DNA from: Calendula officinalis
Taxonomy: Eukaryota; Streptophyta; Magnoliopsida; Asterales; Asteraceae
NCBI GenBank assembly: GCA_963853835.1
Contig: OY970824.1
Span: forward strand, 77,386,372 to 77,450,371
Length of the DNA: 64,000 nucleotides
Direction of reading: 5' to 3'
Shown piece after piece: positions 24,559 through 37,533 of the stretch. Numbering within the stretch: position 1 is the first letter of the stretch; each line of letters begins with the position of its first letter. The position numbers were made by a program, and so were the translations under genes. Under the pieces are notes generated by a model. It was given only the letters and a program-made list of their open reading frames with translations. It made no database searches and was not told the origin of the DNA.

Positions 24559-27330
24559 GAAGTTGCAATTAATATCATGCATTTAATATTAATAAAAAAT
24601 ATTATATAAATCCATTTATAAATACAAAGTCATTAAATTGTAATACAAAGAGTTCTAAAAATAATTATAATAATAAAAGGTTCAATTGAATATGAGACTT
24701 TTCAAGTTTTATGAATGTTACACATTAGCATCTATAAATACTCATTCTCATATTGCAAAAAATGTAACACTCTAAAGGTGCATCCCAAAGAAATACCTAA
24801 CAAGTGGAGTCAACAACAAAGATCTATAGGTTTTTTTATTTACTATTAATTGTTAATCTAACATAATCTTTATTATTTGTATTTTTTAAGAACAAAAGTC
24901 ATAGAGATGAAATCTTTATGATTTTGTTTTAGAGAGAATATGTTAGTTGTTTTTGTTTAAAATTACACAACCTCTTTTGTATATATGTATAAAATTGTTA
25001 TTCGTTGTTTATGTACATTTTATATAAAAATTATATCATATAATAATCTAATAGTTATCATTATAGTATATGAGATTGTGTATGATATCTTATCATGTTA
25101 ACGGTCATAAATTGTTATTCATTTGATTTGTTATTTTACTTTTAATCCAATTAATATGTTTTGATCGTCGTTTTTCACAACTTGCGATTCTTTAATTGGT
25201 AGGAAAATATTAATTAAATATATTGATGGTTGTTGAATTTATGCTTATTTCTTTTGTATATGTATAAAATATAAAAAATGAGTTTCATATTGATGTTACA
25301 TTTATTATAATACTAAATAAATCATGTTACTAAAGATTGAGAAACTCAATATTTGTAAAATCAAGAGTTTTAAATTAAACTTGCGATTCTCTAATTAGTA
25401 GGGAAATATTAATTAAATTAAACTTGCGATTCTTTTGTATATGTATTATCTATATCTATATATAAAAATTGAGTTCCAATTCGATGTCGCAACTAATTTC
25501 ATGCATTTAATATTAACAATAATATTATATAAATTCATTTATTAAACCAAACTCATTAAACTGTAAGATCAAGAGTTTTGAAATAAATATAAATAATTAT
25601 AATAATAAAAGGTTCAATAAAATAAGAGACTTTTCAAGTTTTATGAATCTTACACATTAGCATCTATAAATACCCATCCTCATATTGCAAAAAATTTAAC
25701 ACTTTAAAGGTGCATCTAAAAGAAATACCTAACAAGTGGAGTCAACAACAAAGATCTATAGGGCTTTTGTTATTTGTCGTCGCTATTAATTGGTAATCCA
25801 ACATAATCTTTATTATTAGTTGTTTTTGAAGAAAAATAGTCATAGAGATGAACTTTTTGTTATTCATTGTTTATGTACATTTTATATAAAAAAAATTATA
25901 TCTTATCATGTTAGTGGTCACAAATTGTTGTTCATTTGATTTGTTATTTTACATTTAATCCAATTATTGATGGTTGTTGAATTTATGTTTATTTCTTTTG
26001 TATATGTATAAAATTTAAAAAATGAGTTTCATGTTAAATTGTTATTCGTTGTTTATGTATATTTTGTATAAAAATTATGTTATATAATGATCTAATAGTT
26101 ATCATTATATTATATGAGATTGTGTATGATATTATCACAATTTTTTAAGATGAATATCTTATCATGTTAGTGGTCACAAATTGTTTTTCATTTGATTTGT
26201 TATTTTACATTATATCCAATTCTTGATGGTTGTTGAATTTATGTTGATTTCTTTTGTATATGTATAAAATATAAAAAATGAGTTTCATGTTGATGTTGCA
26301 TTTATTATAATATTAAATAAATAATGTTAATAAAGATTGAGAAGCTCAATAATTGTAACATCAAGAGTTTTAACATAAATTATAGTGATGAATTCATTTA
26401 AATAACCATTTGACAAACTCATTGAATTGTAAAACCAAGAGTTTTGTAATAAATATAAATAATTATAATAATTAAAAGTTTAATAAAATAAGAGACTTTT
26501 TAAGTTTTATAAATCTTACGCATTATGATCTATAAATACTTATTTTCATGTTGCAAAATTTTAACACTCTAAAGGTGCATAAAAAAAACATCTAACAAGT
26601 GGAGTAAACAACAAAGACCTTTCGCGATTTCGTTCTTTCTCCTTGCTATAAATTTCTTTCACTGATTTGTATCAAGTATATAACTTATTTATACCTTAAC
26701 ATCTATATCTATATTCTACATCTATATATATAGATCAATAAAAAATGAGTTTCATGGTTTATGTTGTATTGAATTCTATGTTAAAAGTTAAGTTTTTTTT
26801 ATAAATGATGCTCATGAATAAATGTAATAGATTATATAAAGAGTTTAACATAAATGATAGTAGTAAATTCAATTAAATAATAATCTTTTCATTTAACTAA
26901 AAGTTACATATTAATTAAACAAGACAAAGAATTTAAAAGAAAAATAATAGTAGTAAATTTAATTAAATAATAGTCTTTCTATATAACTAGAAGTTACATA
27001 TTATAAACTATAAATAACACACTATCATGATGCAAATGATATTATTTTTACCCTAATAGAACACCATTTATAAAAATTGAGTTCAACTTTGAAGTAACAA
27101 TTAATACCATGCATTTAATTTTAATAATATTATATAAATCCATTTATAAAAAATAATAAATTAATCAATTGTAAGATCAAAGGTTTTACCATAAATAATA
27201 TTTAATAAACACAACAAAATAATGTCCATGCATTTCTGAATCACAAAAATAGTTGAATATTTAGATTATGGTCAAATATTAATTCATAGCAACAAACTTT
27301 GTAGGTTTAGTAAAATTAATCAATATAAGA
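24559..27330. repeat. AT-rich repeat field, right part (three diverged units)
   Basis: Three direct copies of a module of about 105 bp lie at 24721-24830, 25653-25762 and 26519-26620. Each has TCTATAAATAC, then ACTCTAAAGGTGCAT, then AACAAGTGGAGT and CAACAACAAAGA. The spacing is about 0.87-0.93 kb. The CTTATCATGTTA...GGTCA module of units 1 and 2 recurs at about 25090, 25905 and 26158, so these belong to the same amplified family. 27060-27265 repeats the sequence at 22000-22397 in direct orientation. There is no coding potential. Confidence 0.7.
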
Positions 27331-27359
27331 AAATCACGATGACATATATTTATTAAAAA

Positions 27360-27651
27360 AAAAGAACCGAACGAAAAAATGGTTTTGGACGGACTGAGGA
27401 CCGACATATGATGCTCAAAACCGAACCGAACCGGATCGAGAACCGGTCGGAACCGAACCGAGACAATTTCTTCGACTTTTTTTAGTTTTTTTTTGGGTTT
27501 GGACCGAATCGGACCGCTCGGAACCGAACCGGTTAGAACCGAGAACTGATTTTTCATAAAATTAGAACCGAAAACCGAACCGATGGAGCTCGGTTCGGTA
27601 TGGTCCAGTTCTGCGATCCCGGTCGGTTCTCGGTCCAATTTGCACATGCCT
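27360..27651. mobile_element. hAT-like element relic
   Basis: Dense GAACCGAACC / CGGTTCGG words with a right terminus TTTGCACATGCCTA. The matching left terminus is missing or degenerate, and no 8-bp duplication was identified. Confidence 0.45.
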
Positions 27652-29832
27652 ACTTACGCACACGAAATCTATTTCAGGCTATAGAAATAATTGCTATTAA
27701 CATACACAATCCATATGACACAATAAAGAACAACAAACCCTAAATCAATACACATAAAGAATAACTTTGCTCATTTAGTAGAATACCCGGAATAAAAGTT
27801 AAACATGTAACCGATCACGCTTTTTGTAATTTCCAGGTGATACAAGTAAATTGTACACGATGTGCACTCAAAATAACTTATTATTGTCAACGAAGCCCGT
27901 GCATCACACGGGCCATGCTGCCTCGTCAAACAAATGAAAAAGGTGAAAAACTAATAAATGAGGGGGTCGCCAATATGGGAGGAATCTTGCGAAAGGAATC
28001 AGATGATCAGTACCAATGTTGCATGCTTACTTACCGGGGCCCCTTTTTATAAATTTTCATTTGATTTTGTAAAAATTTATTGTTTCCATACAAATTTATT
28101 ATAGTCTTTTGTTTTTTAGTTCTGTTTTAGCAATGTGAAGCGGGAAACGATCTCAAACACAGAAGATGCTACTCTATTTTAGACAACCTTTTATTAAAAT
28201 ATGTTACATCCACACTGATGTTCAAATATACTCTATTTTGTCGTATAACTTCTAAAAACAAATTATTGGATTTTTATGAAGTGTTCTAGAATTTAGTGTT
28301 GTAACTACATATATGGAGTTTAACAAAATAATATTCTAAAATGATGACTTATGTAGCAGATAAGTTTATTTATTCTATTTTAGGTTTTTGTGCATTGACA
28401 AGTGAGCCATGAAGTATATACTAGACAGTACACACCTTAAAAAGTGAGGACCACATGTGAGGCCTCCTACCACTCTATCGTATGGATACGAACTCCTGTG
28501 TCCTTTCCTTGTCATGTAATTGGTTTTGCCATAATTATTGAGTCATGCATTATCTCATTTATATATAGAAAGACATTTCAAATTTAATTTCATTAAATAT
28601 TATTGACCTATACAATTGTTTCTTACTAAATTTGATCAATACAATTTTTATGGGTAGGAAGACAAAGAAAGAAGATTTAATAAGAAAACAAGACAATTTT
28701 TCTATATCATTACATGATTACGGTTTAATAGATCAAATGTTAACATTTTCTCTATTCATTTACTTATAACTATCATTAAGCCCTTTATTTTTCAATATAT
28801 TGTCCTTTGAGTGGGAAGTGTGGGAGAGACAACATTGTCAATTATCAACATTTTATGAGTATACGAGATTTACAAAAAACACTGTCTTTATAAAAACATT
28901 ATATCGATCTATTATATAATTCTCACATAATAACATAACATTTAAACTACACTATTTACTAATTTATCGACTATTTGTCTCTTATTTGATAAAAACTAAA
29001 TTGTTAGTTGATGTAAAAATTTGAGATTGATATAAGTAGAAAGAAGAGAATATTTGTTGGGTTTGATTTGAGAAGTGACCACACCACCACCTTGTGTAGT
29101 GAAATGATTAGGGGGAAAAGGTGGCTAAAGTAGCACGTGGTATGAAGATTCTCACAAGGTGATGATGGCATTTGATCCCTCCGATCCAATTAAACTTGTT
29201 TATTTGTGCACATTCTCGCATGTGATCGCTCTTCCCTTCGATCCTTGGTTTTTCATCTTGTTCCACGAAACCACTACCTTATCTTGTGCTAATCATCATT
29301 GTATACTAAATCAATCCGTGTTTTGTGTTGATGCATCATTGAATAAAATTAAGATTATTTTACCAAATCTCAAACACCTAGTAGTACTATTATTGGTATT
29401 TGGTGTTTTTCAATGACTAAAGATTATGGATTCAAATCACGTTATGAACAAAATAAGTACATTTAGGAGCCCTTAAAAAAACAAATCTGAAACATTAATA
29501 CTCCAACTTGTAATTAGCAATTACCTAATAAAACTTCCACAATTGACCACCTTGATAAAAGTTGAGTAATTAATAGTTTAATGAGTAACAATCCATACAA
29601 GCGAAAGTTCATCTCGTTTTTATAGTATGTGGCCCTTTTGATTATTTAACGATTATGATCGAGTTTAAACTTCTTTTTATACTAAATTGTATTTCGTTAA
29701 GAAATGAGGATTTTTTTTTATTTATTTAATTTTATTTTTTTATTTTTTTTTACGGTTGATCGATCATTGGGGATAAAAATTTACATAATGCTAAGAAGTT
29801 GGACTCTTGGGTTAACAAATGATTGCTTTTCT
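27652..29832. other. Intergenic, no recognised gene
   Basis: AT-rich DNA. A 7-bp-stem hairpin GCCCGTGCATCACACGGGC at 27895-27913 resembles a Helitron 3' hairpin, but no CTRR-T follows on either strand at the right distance. Small open frames (27837-28052, 29159-29416) show no known domain. Confidence 0.5.
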
Positions 29833-30227
29833 CACTACCACAATTATGGGCTTTTTGTAACGCCAAAATTCATTACATAAACGCCAAAATCCGTTACAAT
29901 AGGTCTATTGTAACACCATTTTATCCATTACATTCGCTGCCATTACAATAGATCTATTGTAACGCTTCTGTAACGGTAGCAGGGCTATTGTAACGCCTTT
30001 GTAACATTATTCTGTCCATTCAATGTGCCGTTACAATAGACATTTTTTACCATTACAATAGATCTATTGTAACACATGTGCAAATGTAACACACATTCAG
30101 TTTATTGTAACGCCATTAACAAATGTAATACCAATCAACCTATTGTAACCCCCTTTCCTTATTTGCCTATTGTAACGCCCCCTTTCCTAAACTGCCTATT
30201 GTAATGCTTCTGCAATGGTTTATTGCG

Positions 30228-30231
<4 letters not shown>
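29833..30231. repeat. CACTA left terminal and subterminal repeats
   Basis: CACTA terminus followed by about 400 bp of CGTTACAATAG / CTATTGTAACG repeats in both orientations. Confidence 0.82.

Positions 30232-30300
<69 letters not shown>
30232..30300. repeat. (TA)n split by Helitron, left piece
   Basis: TA tract ending TATATATC. The last eight bases form the left copy of the hAT target duplication. The right piece of the same tract is at 46982-47046. Confidence 0.9.
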
Positions 30301-30301
<1 letters not shown>

Positions 30302-30976
30302 AGGGGTGTTCACTATTCGGATATAACCGGATTGTCCAAATGGACATTTTGGATCGGACTATTTGGATTGGTTATTTGGTTTTTTGGATCGGTTTGGACT
30401 TGAACCAAATTAATAGTTTGGATTTCGGATTGGATTTGGTTTCCGTTGTGAAAACCGGATTGTCCAAAAAAACCGAATAGTATATATATTAATTGATTTA
30501 TATACTAACACTGGTTGGTTTCCATTGTAAATAACTATGATACTCACTTTCTTTACATTTCTTATAGTAAATTGATTTATATACTAACACTTGTTCCATT
30601 TTATATTGTATTAGTTGACGATTTACCAATCTTTTTGGAGTTTTTGATGAAGTTAATGTTAAGATTTTTGCATATATGATTGTAAATGTTACAAGTTATG
30701 AATTAGACTTGTTTTTACGTGCAGAGTAGTTTATCATTTTGGAATTTTACATATCGAACTTAATATTACTTATGTTATATAATATTGTAGTATTTTGAAA
30801 ATTTTAAGGAAAAACCAAACGGATAAAACCAAACCAACCAAATTGTTATTTGGTTCGGATCGGTTTGGTTTTCGAATTAGTTTGGACGGTTCGGTTTGAA
30901 CTTTTGAAAACCGGACTTTGTTTGGTTTCACCTATTTGGTTCGGATAAAACCAAACCGTCCAAACGAACACCCCTA
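30301..30976. mobile_element. Non-autonomous hAT element, 676 bp
   Basis: 11-bp TIRs TAGGGGTGTTC / GAACACCCCTA with a perfect 8-bp duplication TATATATC (30293-30300 and 30977-30984). Both ends carry GGTTTGGTT / CCGGATTGTCC words facing inward. There is no transposase. The right duplication includes the first two bases (TC) of the Helitron, so the hAT landed after the Helitron. Confidence 0.88.
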
Positions 30977-31496
30977 TATATATCCTACCCTATATATGAG
31001 GCTACACATGTTGAACTTTTGCCAACTCATCACAACGGACTCCTCCCATTGGTGGACAATGCCACGTGTAATTACGGCATTGGTCCATCCATTCCTTTCA
31101 ACATTTTAGAACGTCCATTCCAAGCTTTTAAAATAACCCGCAATATCAGGCAAGATACAATCATTCTCCAATTCTGTTTTGGAATGCAGTCAATGTGAAT
31201 CCGGTAAATCAGGCAAGTATACGACCAATTAATTCTCTGCAGCATGAAATCGCAAACGAATTCAAAAGTCAGTTGATATTACGAAAATAAAAAGAATTAA
31301 TTAACACTCTTAATTTAATACCAAATAACCAATTATAACTACTTCCTTTTTAATAATCCCGAATCAACTAACAATTCGTAAAAGATTGACTCAACTTTAA
31401 TCCCGATTTACTCAAAATCCTGCATAATCTACTCCTTTTTTTTTATCCCATTATCACTTACCATGACCGGAATTGCAAATTCAAACTTTCCTCCCC

Positions 31497-31505
31497 TATA
31501 TAAAG
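31497..31505 (+). promoter_or_regulatory. TATA box of the Helitron RPA unit
   Basis: TATATAAAG followed about 40-75 bp later by a leader segment ending ATCGAAAG|GTAATT (donor-like). The same leader phrase recurs at 31780-31806. The region up to 34828 would then be 5' leader and leader introns. Confidence 0.5.
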
Positions 31506-31909
31506 TACATAATATACGAAATTCCTGTTAACTTGAATTCCTGCATCCACAAACCACCATCTTCAATCGAAAGGTAATTTGCAGTTTTTGCCAATTTCTG
31601 TACAGTATTATTAAACCAAAAATTCGAAGGGTAATTCCCAGTTTTTGCCACTTTCTGTGGTTATATTAAATCAAAAAAAAGTCATTCGATTATATTCCCC
31701 TATGATTACTTTTTGTCGTTTATGACAAGTTTTATGTCGTTTATATTTGATTCAGCTGTTGCAGTAAAAGATTTCGGTTACAGTCAACCACCATCTTCAA
31801 TCGAAAGGTAATTAGCAAAAACCATATTTTCATTGATTTCTTAACATAAATTATAAAATTAGAATTACGATTTCCGATTTATATATATGTTTAATAATTG
31901 TCCGTTTAA

Positions 31910-34700
31910 AGCTTTTATTTCATTATCTTATAAAAAAGGGTTTTGCTGTAAGATGATTCCAAATTTGTTTGACCACTTTACTGTATTTTCAAACAATCAC
32001 CGTTTGACTTTTTTAAATTAAACTGTTTCAATTAAAGATTAGTTGTAAACTCATGATTATTAAAAACGGTATTTAATTACTAAATTTCAAAAACCGTTTG
32101 ACTTTTATTAGTCAAACGGTATTTACTTTTAAATTAACAATGTATTTACCTTTAAGTTTGACTTTAAAAAGTTTTTCATTAGGTTTGACTTTAAAAAGTT
32201 TTAAAGTCAAAATTTTAATACAGAAATACAGTAAAAATACGGTTTCATACTGTATTTGCTGTAATTAGTTTAAAAGTACAGTTTTTATAAATACAGTTTT
32301 TCATTAGGTTACAATGTTTGAATAATATTTAAATATCAAACTTTAAGATAATTCCAAATTTGAGGTGTAAATGAACTGTATTTTCAAACTATCAACCTTA
32401 TACTTTTTACAAATCATACTGTTTCAATTATAGCTTAGTATAAACACATGATTATTTATAACTGTATTTAATTACTAAATTTCAAAAACCGTTTGACTTT
32501 TATTAGTCAAACGGTATTTACTTTTAAATTAACAATGTATTTACCTTTAAGTTTGACTTTAAAAAGTTTTTCATTAGGTTTGACTTTAACAAGTTTTAAA
32601 GTCAAAATTTTAATATAGAAATACAGTTAAAATACGGTTTCAAACTGAATTTACTGTAATTACTTTAAAAGTACAGTTTTTATAAATACAGTTTGTCATT
32701 AGGTTACAATGTTTGAATAATTTTTAAATATCAAACTTTAAGATGATTCCAAATTTGAGGTGTAAATGAACTGTATTTTCAAACTATCAACCTTATACTT
32801 TTTAATAATCATACTGTTTCAATTATAGCTTAGTATAAACACATGATTATTTATAAAGTGTTTAAAGTCAAACTGTATTTAATAAAGTAATTACAGTAAA
32901 TAAAGTTTGACTTTAAAAAGTTTTGCATTAGGATTGACTTTTTAAAAGTCTTAAAGTCAAAACTTTAAAGTTTTTACTTTTTATTACATTAATTAGTACA
33001 CCTTATTTACATTTTTTAAAAAAATATTACTTTCACTGTAAATATATTACGACAATTTGACTTTATTAGTCAAGCATTATAACCTAATGAGCAGTTAAAT
33101 ATTATTCAAAAATAGTATAATTTGTAATTAATATAACCACATAATTCTTGATAAACTGTATTTAACGAATTTTTTTTTAAGTTAAAACTGTATTTTACTT
33201 TATTTTTACACTAATAATTAAAATTTATTTACTGTTTTTTAAAGTCAAACCTAATGAATGACTTCTTAAAGTAATCGTGTGTTTTCTGAATTTACTGTAT
33301 TAAATGCAGTTTGACCATGGAATAGTCAAACGGTGATTAACTACTATAATACTTTAAAAAGTATTAATAATATTGTTTTTCATTAGGATTGACTTTTTAA
33401 AAGTCTTAAAGTCAAAACTTTAAAGTTTTTACTTTTTATTACATTAATTAGTACACCTTATTTACAGTTTTTTAAAAAATATTACAGTTTGACTTTTTAA
33501 AAGTCAAACTATTTTCACTGTAAATATATTACGATAGTTTGACTTTATTAGTCAAACATTATAACCTAATGAGTAGTTAAATATTATTTAAAAACAATAT
33601 AATTTGTAATTAATATAACCACATAATTCTTGATAAACTTTATTTAACGAATTTTTTTTAAGTTTAAACTGTATTTTACTTTTTTTACACTAATAATTAC
33701 AATTTATTTACTGTTTTTTAAAGTCAAACCTAATGAATGACTTCTTAAAGTAATCGCGTGTTTTCTGAATTTACTGTATTAAATACAGTTTGACCATGGA
33801 AAAGTCAAACGGTGATTAACTACTATAATACTTTAAAAAGTATTAATAATATTGTTTATTAGTGTATTGCTTATTTATAATTACTTTTTTTTACATAATA
33901 AGTCAAACCTAATGAATTACTTTTTTTTACATAATTTTGTACACTGTATTTTGCTGTATTTTAAAACTATGACACTTTGACTTTTTAAAGTCAAACTGTT
34001 TAACTGTAAATTTATTACTACAGTTTGACTTTATTAGTCAAACATTATAACCTAATGAATAATTAACTATTATTTAAAAACTGAAGATTTTTAAATTAAT
34101 ATAACCACATAATTAAAACTGTAAATTTATTACTACAGTTTGACTTTGTTGAAAAAGTTTGTTTGACCTATTTATTTATAATTAAAACTGTAATTATTTT
34201 TTTTTGGAACATAATTTTGTACACTGTATTTGCTGTATTATCACTTACCAAAACCATATTTGCCGTATTTTAAAACTATGACACTTTGACTTTTTACAGT
34301 CAAACTGTTTAACTGTAAATTTATTACTACAGTTTGACTTTATTGGTATAACGCAGCTCCACACCTTAATGTTTGACTTTATTTATAACCTAATGAATAA
34401 TTAACTATTATTTAAAAACTGAATATTTTTTAATTAATATAACCACATAATTGTTGAAAAAGTTTGTTTGACCAATTTATTTATAATTAAAACTGTAATT
34501 ACTTTTTTTAAATAATTTTGTACACTGTATTTGCTGTATTATCACTAACCAAAACCATATTTGTTGTATTTTAAAACTATGACACTTTGACTTTTTAAAG
34601 TCAAACTGTTTTCACTGTAATTATATTACGACAGTGTGACTTTATTATTAAAGCAGTCTGACTTTTATTACCTTGATGTACAAGATGTTATGCCTTTTTT
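31910..34700. repeat. TTGAC-palindrome-rich repeat region of the Helitron
   Basis: Imperfect tandem blocks (for example 32080-32220 against 32475-32610, and 32920-33040 against 33380-33500) are dominated by TTTGACTTT and AAAGTCAAA. These are often paired as short hairpins such as GTTTGACTTTATTAGTCAAAC. By eye there are about 40 TTGAC cores on the two strands. TTGAC[CT] is the W-box core bound by WRKY factors. There is no open frame of note. Confidence 0.8.
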
Positions 34701-34828
34701 TAAAAACATTATAAACTTTATTTAAATCAAAATAGTAAAAAATGTACTGATGCAGTTTTACTTTATTATATAAAACGGTTTCCATTCATTTAAATATATA
34801 TGCAATCATAAACTAACTGCAAATTACT

Positions 34829-37533
34829 TTGTATCAGCAGTATGAATACCAACAACGACAAAGAAAAGCGAAGCTGAACTACCAGAAAACACCAAATTCA
34901 GCCGGCGGCAATATGAGGCGTTTGGCAAGTTCGGGTATATCAATAGGGTCCCGAAGATTCCGTCCCACTGAAAATTCAACACAAAGTCCTGTTAACATGG
35001 AAATAACCCAAGGTAAATAAATTACATACATACATTGTTTTATTATTTAGTACATAAGTGACCATTAACTTCTATATGTTTATTTCTGAAACCTTCAAAC
35101 AGAAAACCATTACACCGATAGGTAAAATAAATGGGGGGTTACGGGACATATCTGTTCGGGGGAGACGTCTTTCAATCTGGCATTCCCATCGTAAGAACGA
35201 ACCGCATAACCCATATTCTCTAGACTTAGTTCTGCATGATGATCAGGTATTTGCTGTCAGTACATCACATAACTTTTTGTGCAATTGATTTAATTAAAAT
35301 ATTCTTAAATTTTAAAATTTAACAGAATGATCGAATCCAAATTTGGATTAAAAAAGAGTTCATGCATAAGTTCGAGCCGCTTTTCGAGGAAGGAAAGTGT
35401 TATGAGATTTCAAACTTCACTATTTATCAGAATACTGGGATTTACCCTTTATTGCCACATAAGTATAAACTTGCATTTGGATTCAACACAACTGTTACGC
35501 GAATTGATCAGATTGATGATAATTTATATAGTTTACTGCTAGAACCTTATATTGAGATTAAGTCGGCAGATCGTACTTATGATGAAAAAGACGCTGTTGG
35601 TACGTCCTATATAATTTTTAAAGTCAACAATTTTTTAAAGAAATATATGGCATAATTATATTTTATGTACATTCAAATTTTGTAATGTTCTCTGTTTCAG
35701 ATGTTATTGGCTCTGTTGTTGCGATTATGGAGATTGTAAAGGTACCCACGCAAAGTGGTATGAAACCACGACGCACTGTTGTGGTCGAGGATAAAATGTA
35801 CGTAATACTTACATACATATTTATATAACATCTGAATTATTATAAGCTATTTATAAATAATTACAAGTTAATAAAAACAGGGGAGAACAGCTTGATTTAA
35901 CATTTTGGGAAGAGTGGGCCACGATGTGGAATGATTATGCAACCGATCCAGAAAAATTAGGACATTTTGTCGTGTTACTACAGCTTGGCAAGGTTAAGTA
36001 CTTTAAAGGTATGGTTTATAGAAAAAAATCACACTTAAACAGAATCATGTCATTTGATTCATTTTGTTAATTAAAAATAATCAATTTATAAATTTTTATT
36101 TTAAAATAAATTATGTGATATATGTACCCAAATCCCTAATATGCAGCATTTTTTGGGTTGTTAATTTTTTTTGCTAAACACACAATGCAGAGGCACCGGC
36201 GGTCCATAACGCTTTGTTCGGAACAAAGATAATAATTGATCAGAATCACCCCGCTATTCTTGCATTTAAAACAGAGTGAGTAACATTTATTATTGTCAAA
36301 TTAATTGTTTTAACTTGGAATTACATTCACATTTGTTTTTGGTTTATTATTGTATTTCAGGGCTCAAAACCAGGATGATTATGATCCAAACCAATTCAAA
36401 ATTGAGTTCTTCTCACCTGATGCTAAAGTGGTTACCGTATCCGATTTCTTTATGGGTTCGGTTAAAAGCATGGTGGGTCATATTCGTCAAATTCAACAGG
36501 TATTTTAATAAATAGTCCAATAACTAATACAATAATACATCTACCTACTTATGGTTTCATTAAATTTACTCTCACATTAATTTAAAATATACAGGATTCC
36601 CACTGCATCGTCTTTGCAACCATTCGTTGTTTACACGAACAAATGGGATGGGCTTATATAGCATGCAAGGAGTGCAGCAAAAAAGTCAAAGTAAGATCAG
36701 CAAATAATCGCCATACCACTTACGAACGCGACGATTGTGGGGCAGTACAAACCGTGTGAAGGTAATATTTCACTAAACTGACGAATAGTTGAAACCCGTT
36801 TTATACTGCCACGTTTTCCCCCCTATTGTTACTGTTTATAATTTTTCTATTTAACAGGTTTAAGGTGGTTGTAACAGTCATCGATGAGATTGGTACGTCA
36901 CAAGTTGTGTTTTTCAACAACTCTGTTCACAAGTTGACCGGCCTTACTGTCTGGGACTTAATTGACAAATACAGAAAGGATCCTTCCAAGTACTACCCCG
37001 ATGAGTTGAATATGATCCTTGGTAAAAAATGGCTGTTAAAGTTGTGGTATTCTAAAGAAAACCATGGCAATAATAACCACACCTACCGATGTGATGGTAT
37101 GTCTGATGATCCTCAACTCATCAAGCATTTCAAACAAAATTTTATTGAAGACCGTGTAGTGGCTGATGTTGTGGATGAGGTAACCTTATGCTTCGTATTT
37201 TTTTGGTAAAAAACATAATTATAATCAAATTCGTATTATTTTAATAATAATTTGAGTATCTTTTTTCAGCCGGAGGATGAGCCGTTGGAGGATTTGAACA
37301 CGCCTTTAAAGTTGATAAAGAAGGTTAGCGTGGTTGCTGATGATAGTGTCAAACGTGTGCTCGACATGCACACACCTTCTTCATGTGATGGGGCTTCCGG
37401 CAGCGGCACTTCGAGTAATAAGAAACGCCGTGTCTTTATTAATCTAGATGATCTAGACACGGATTCCGAAGATGAAAAGGCTAACAAAAGCTCTGAGGGG
37501 TTGGTTAAGGTGAAGATCGAACCGGAAGATTGA
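34829..37533 (+). CDS. RPA70-like single-strand DNA-binding protein of the Helitron (possibly decayed)
   Basis: About ten short exons separated by small GT-AG introns encode an RPA large-subunit-like protein, as in many plant Helitrons. Approximate exons are 34829-35012, 35102-35246, 35325-35600, 35701-35797, 35881-36008, 36190-36275, 36361-36499, 36595-36755, 36859-37179 and 37270-37533. OB-fold segments include RIQIWIKKEFM, CYEISNF, DLTFWEEWATMW, and the zinc-finger DBD-C beginning YIACKECSKKV. The second zinc pair reads YERDDCG, with Arg where Cys is expected. A TGA (36757) falls in frame unless the donor GTGAAG at 36756 is used. The C-terminus is acidic with KKRRVF and ends IEPED. It probably coats single-stranded transposition intermediates. 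Confidence 0.78.

Noticed and set aside
27895..27913. Hairpin GCCCGTGCATCACACGGGC as a Helitron 3' end
   Set aside because: No CTRR followed by T within about 10-15 bp on either strand and no partner 5' end. It may be a decayed remnant but cannot be supported.
29159..29416. 85-codon open frame with hydrophobic stretches
   Set aside because: No known motif, AT-rich context, length expected by chance; no promoter or splice support.
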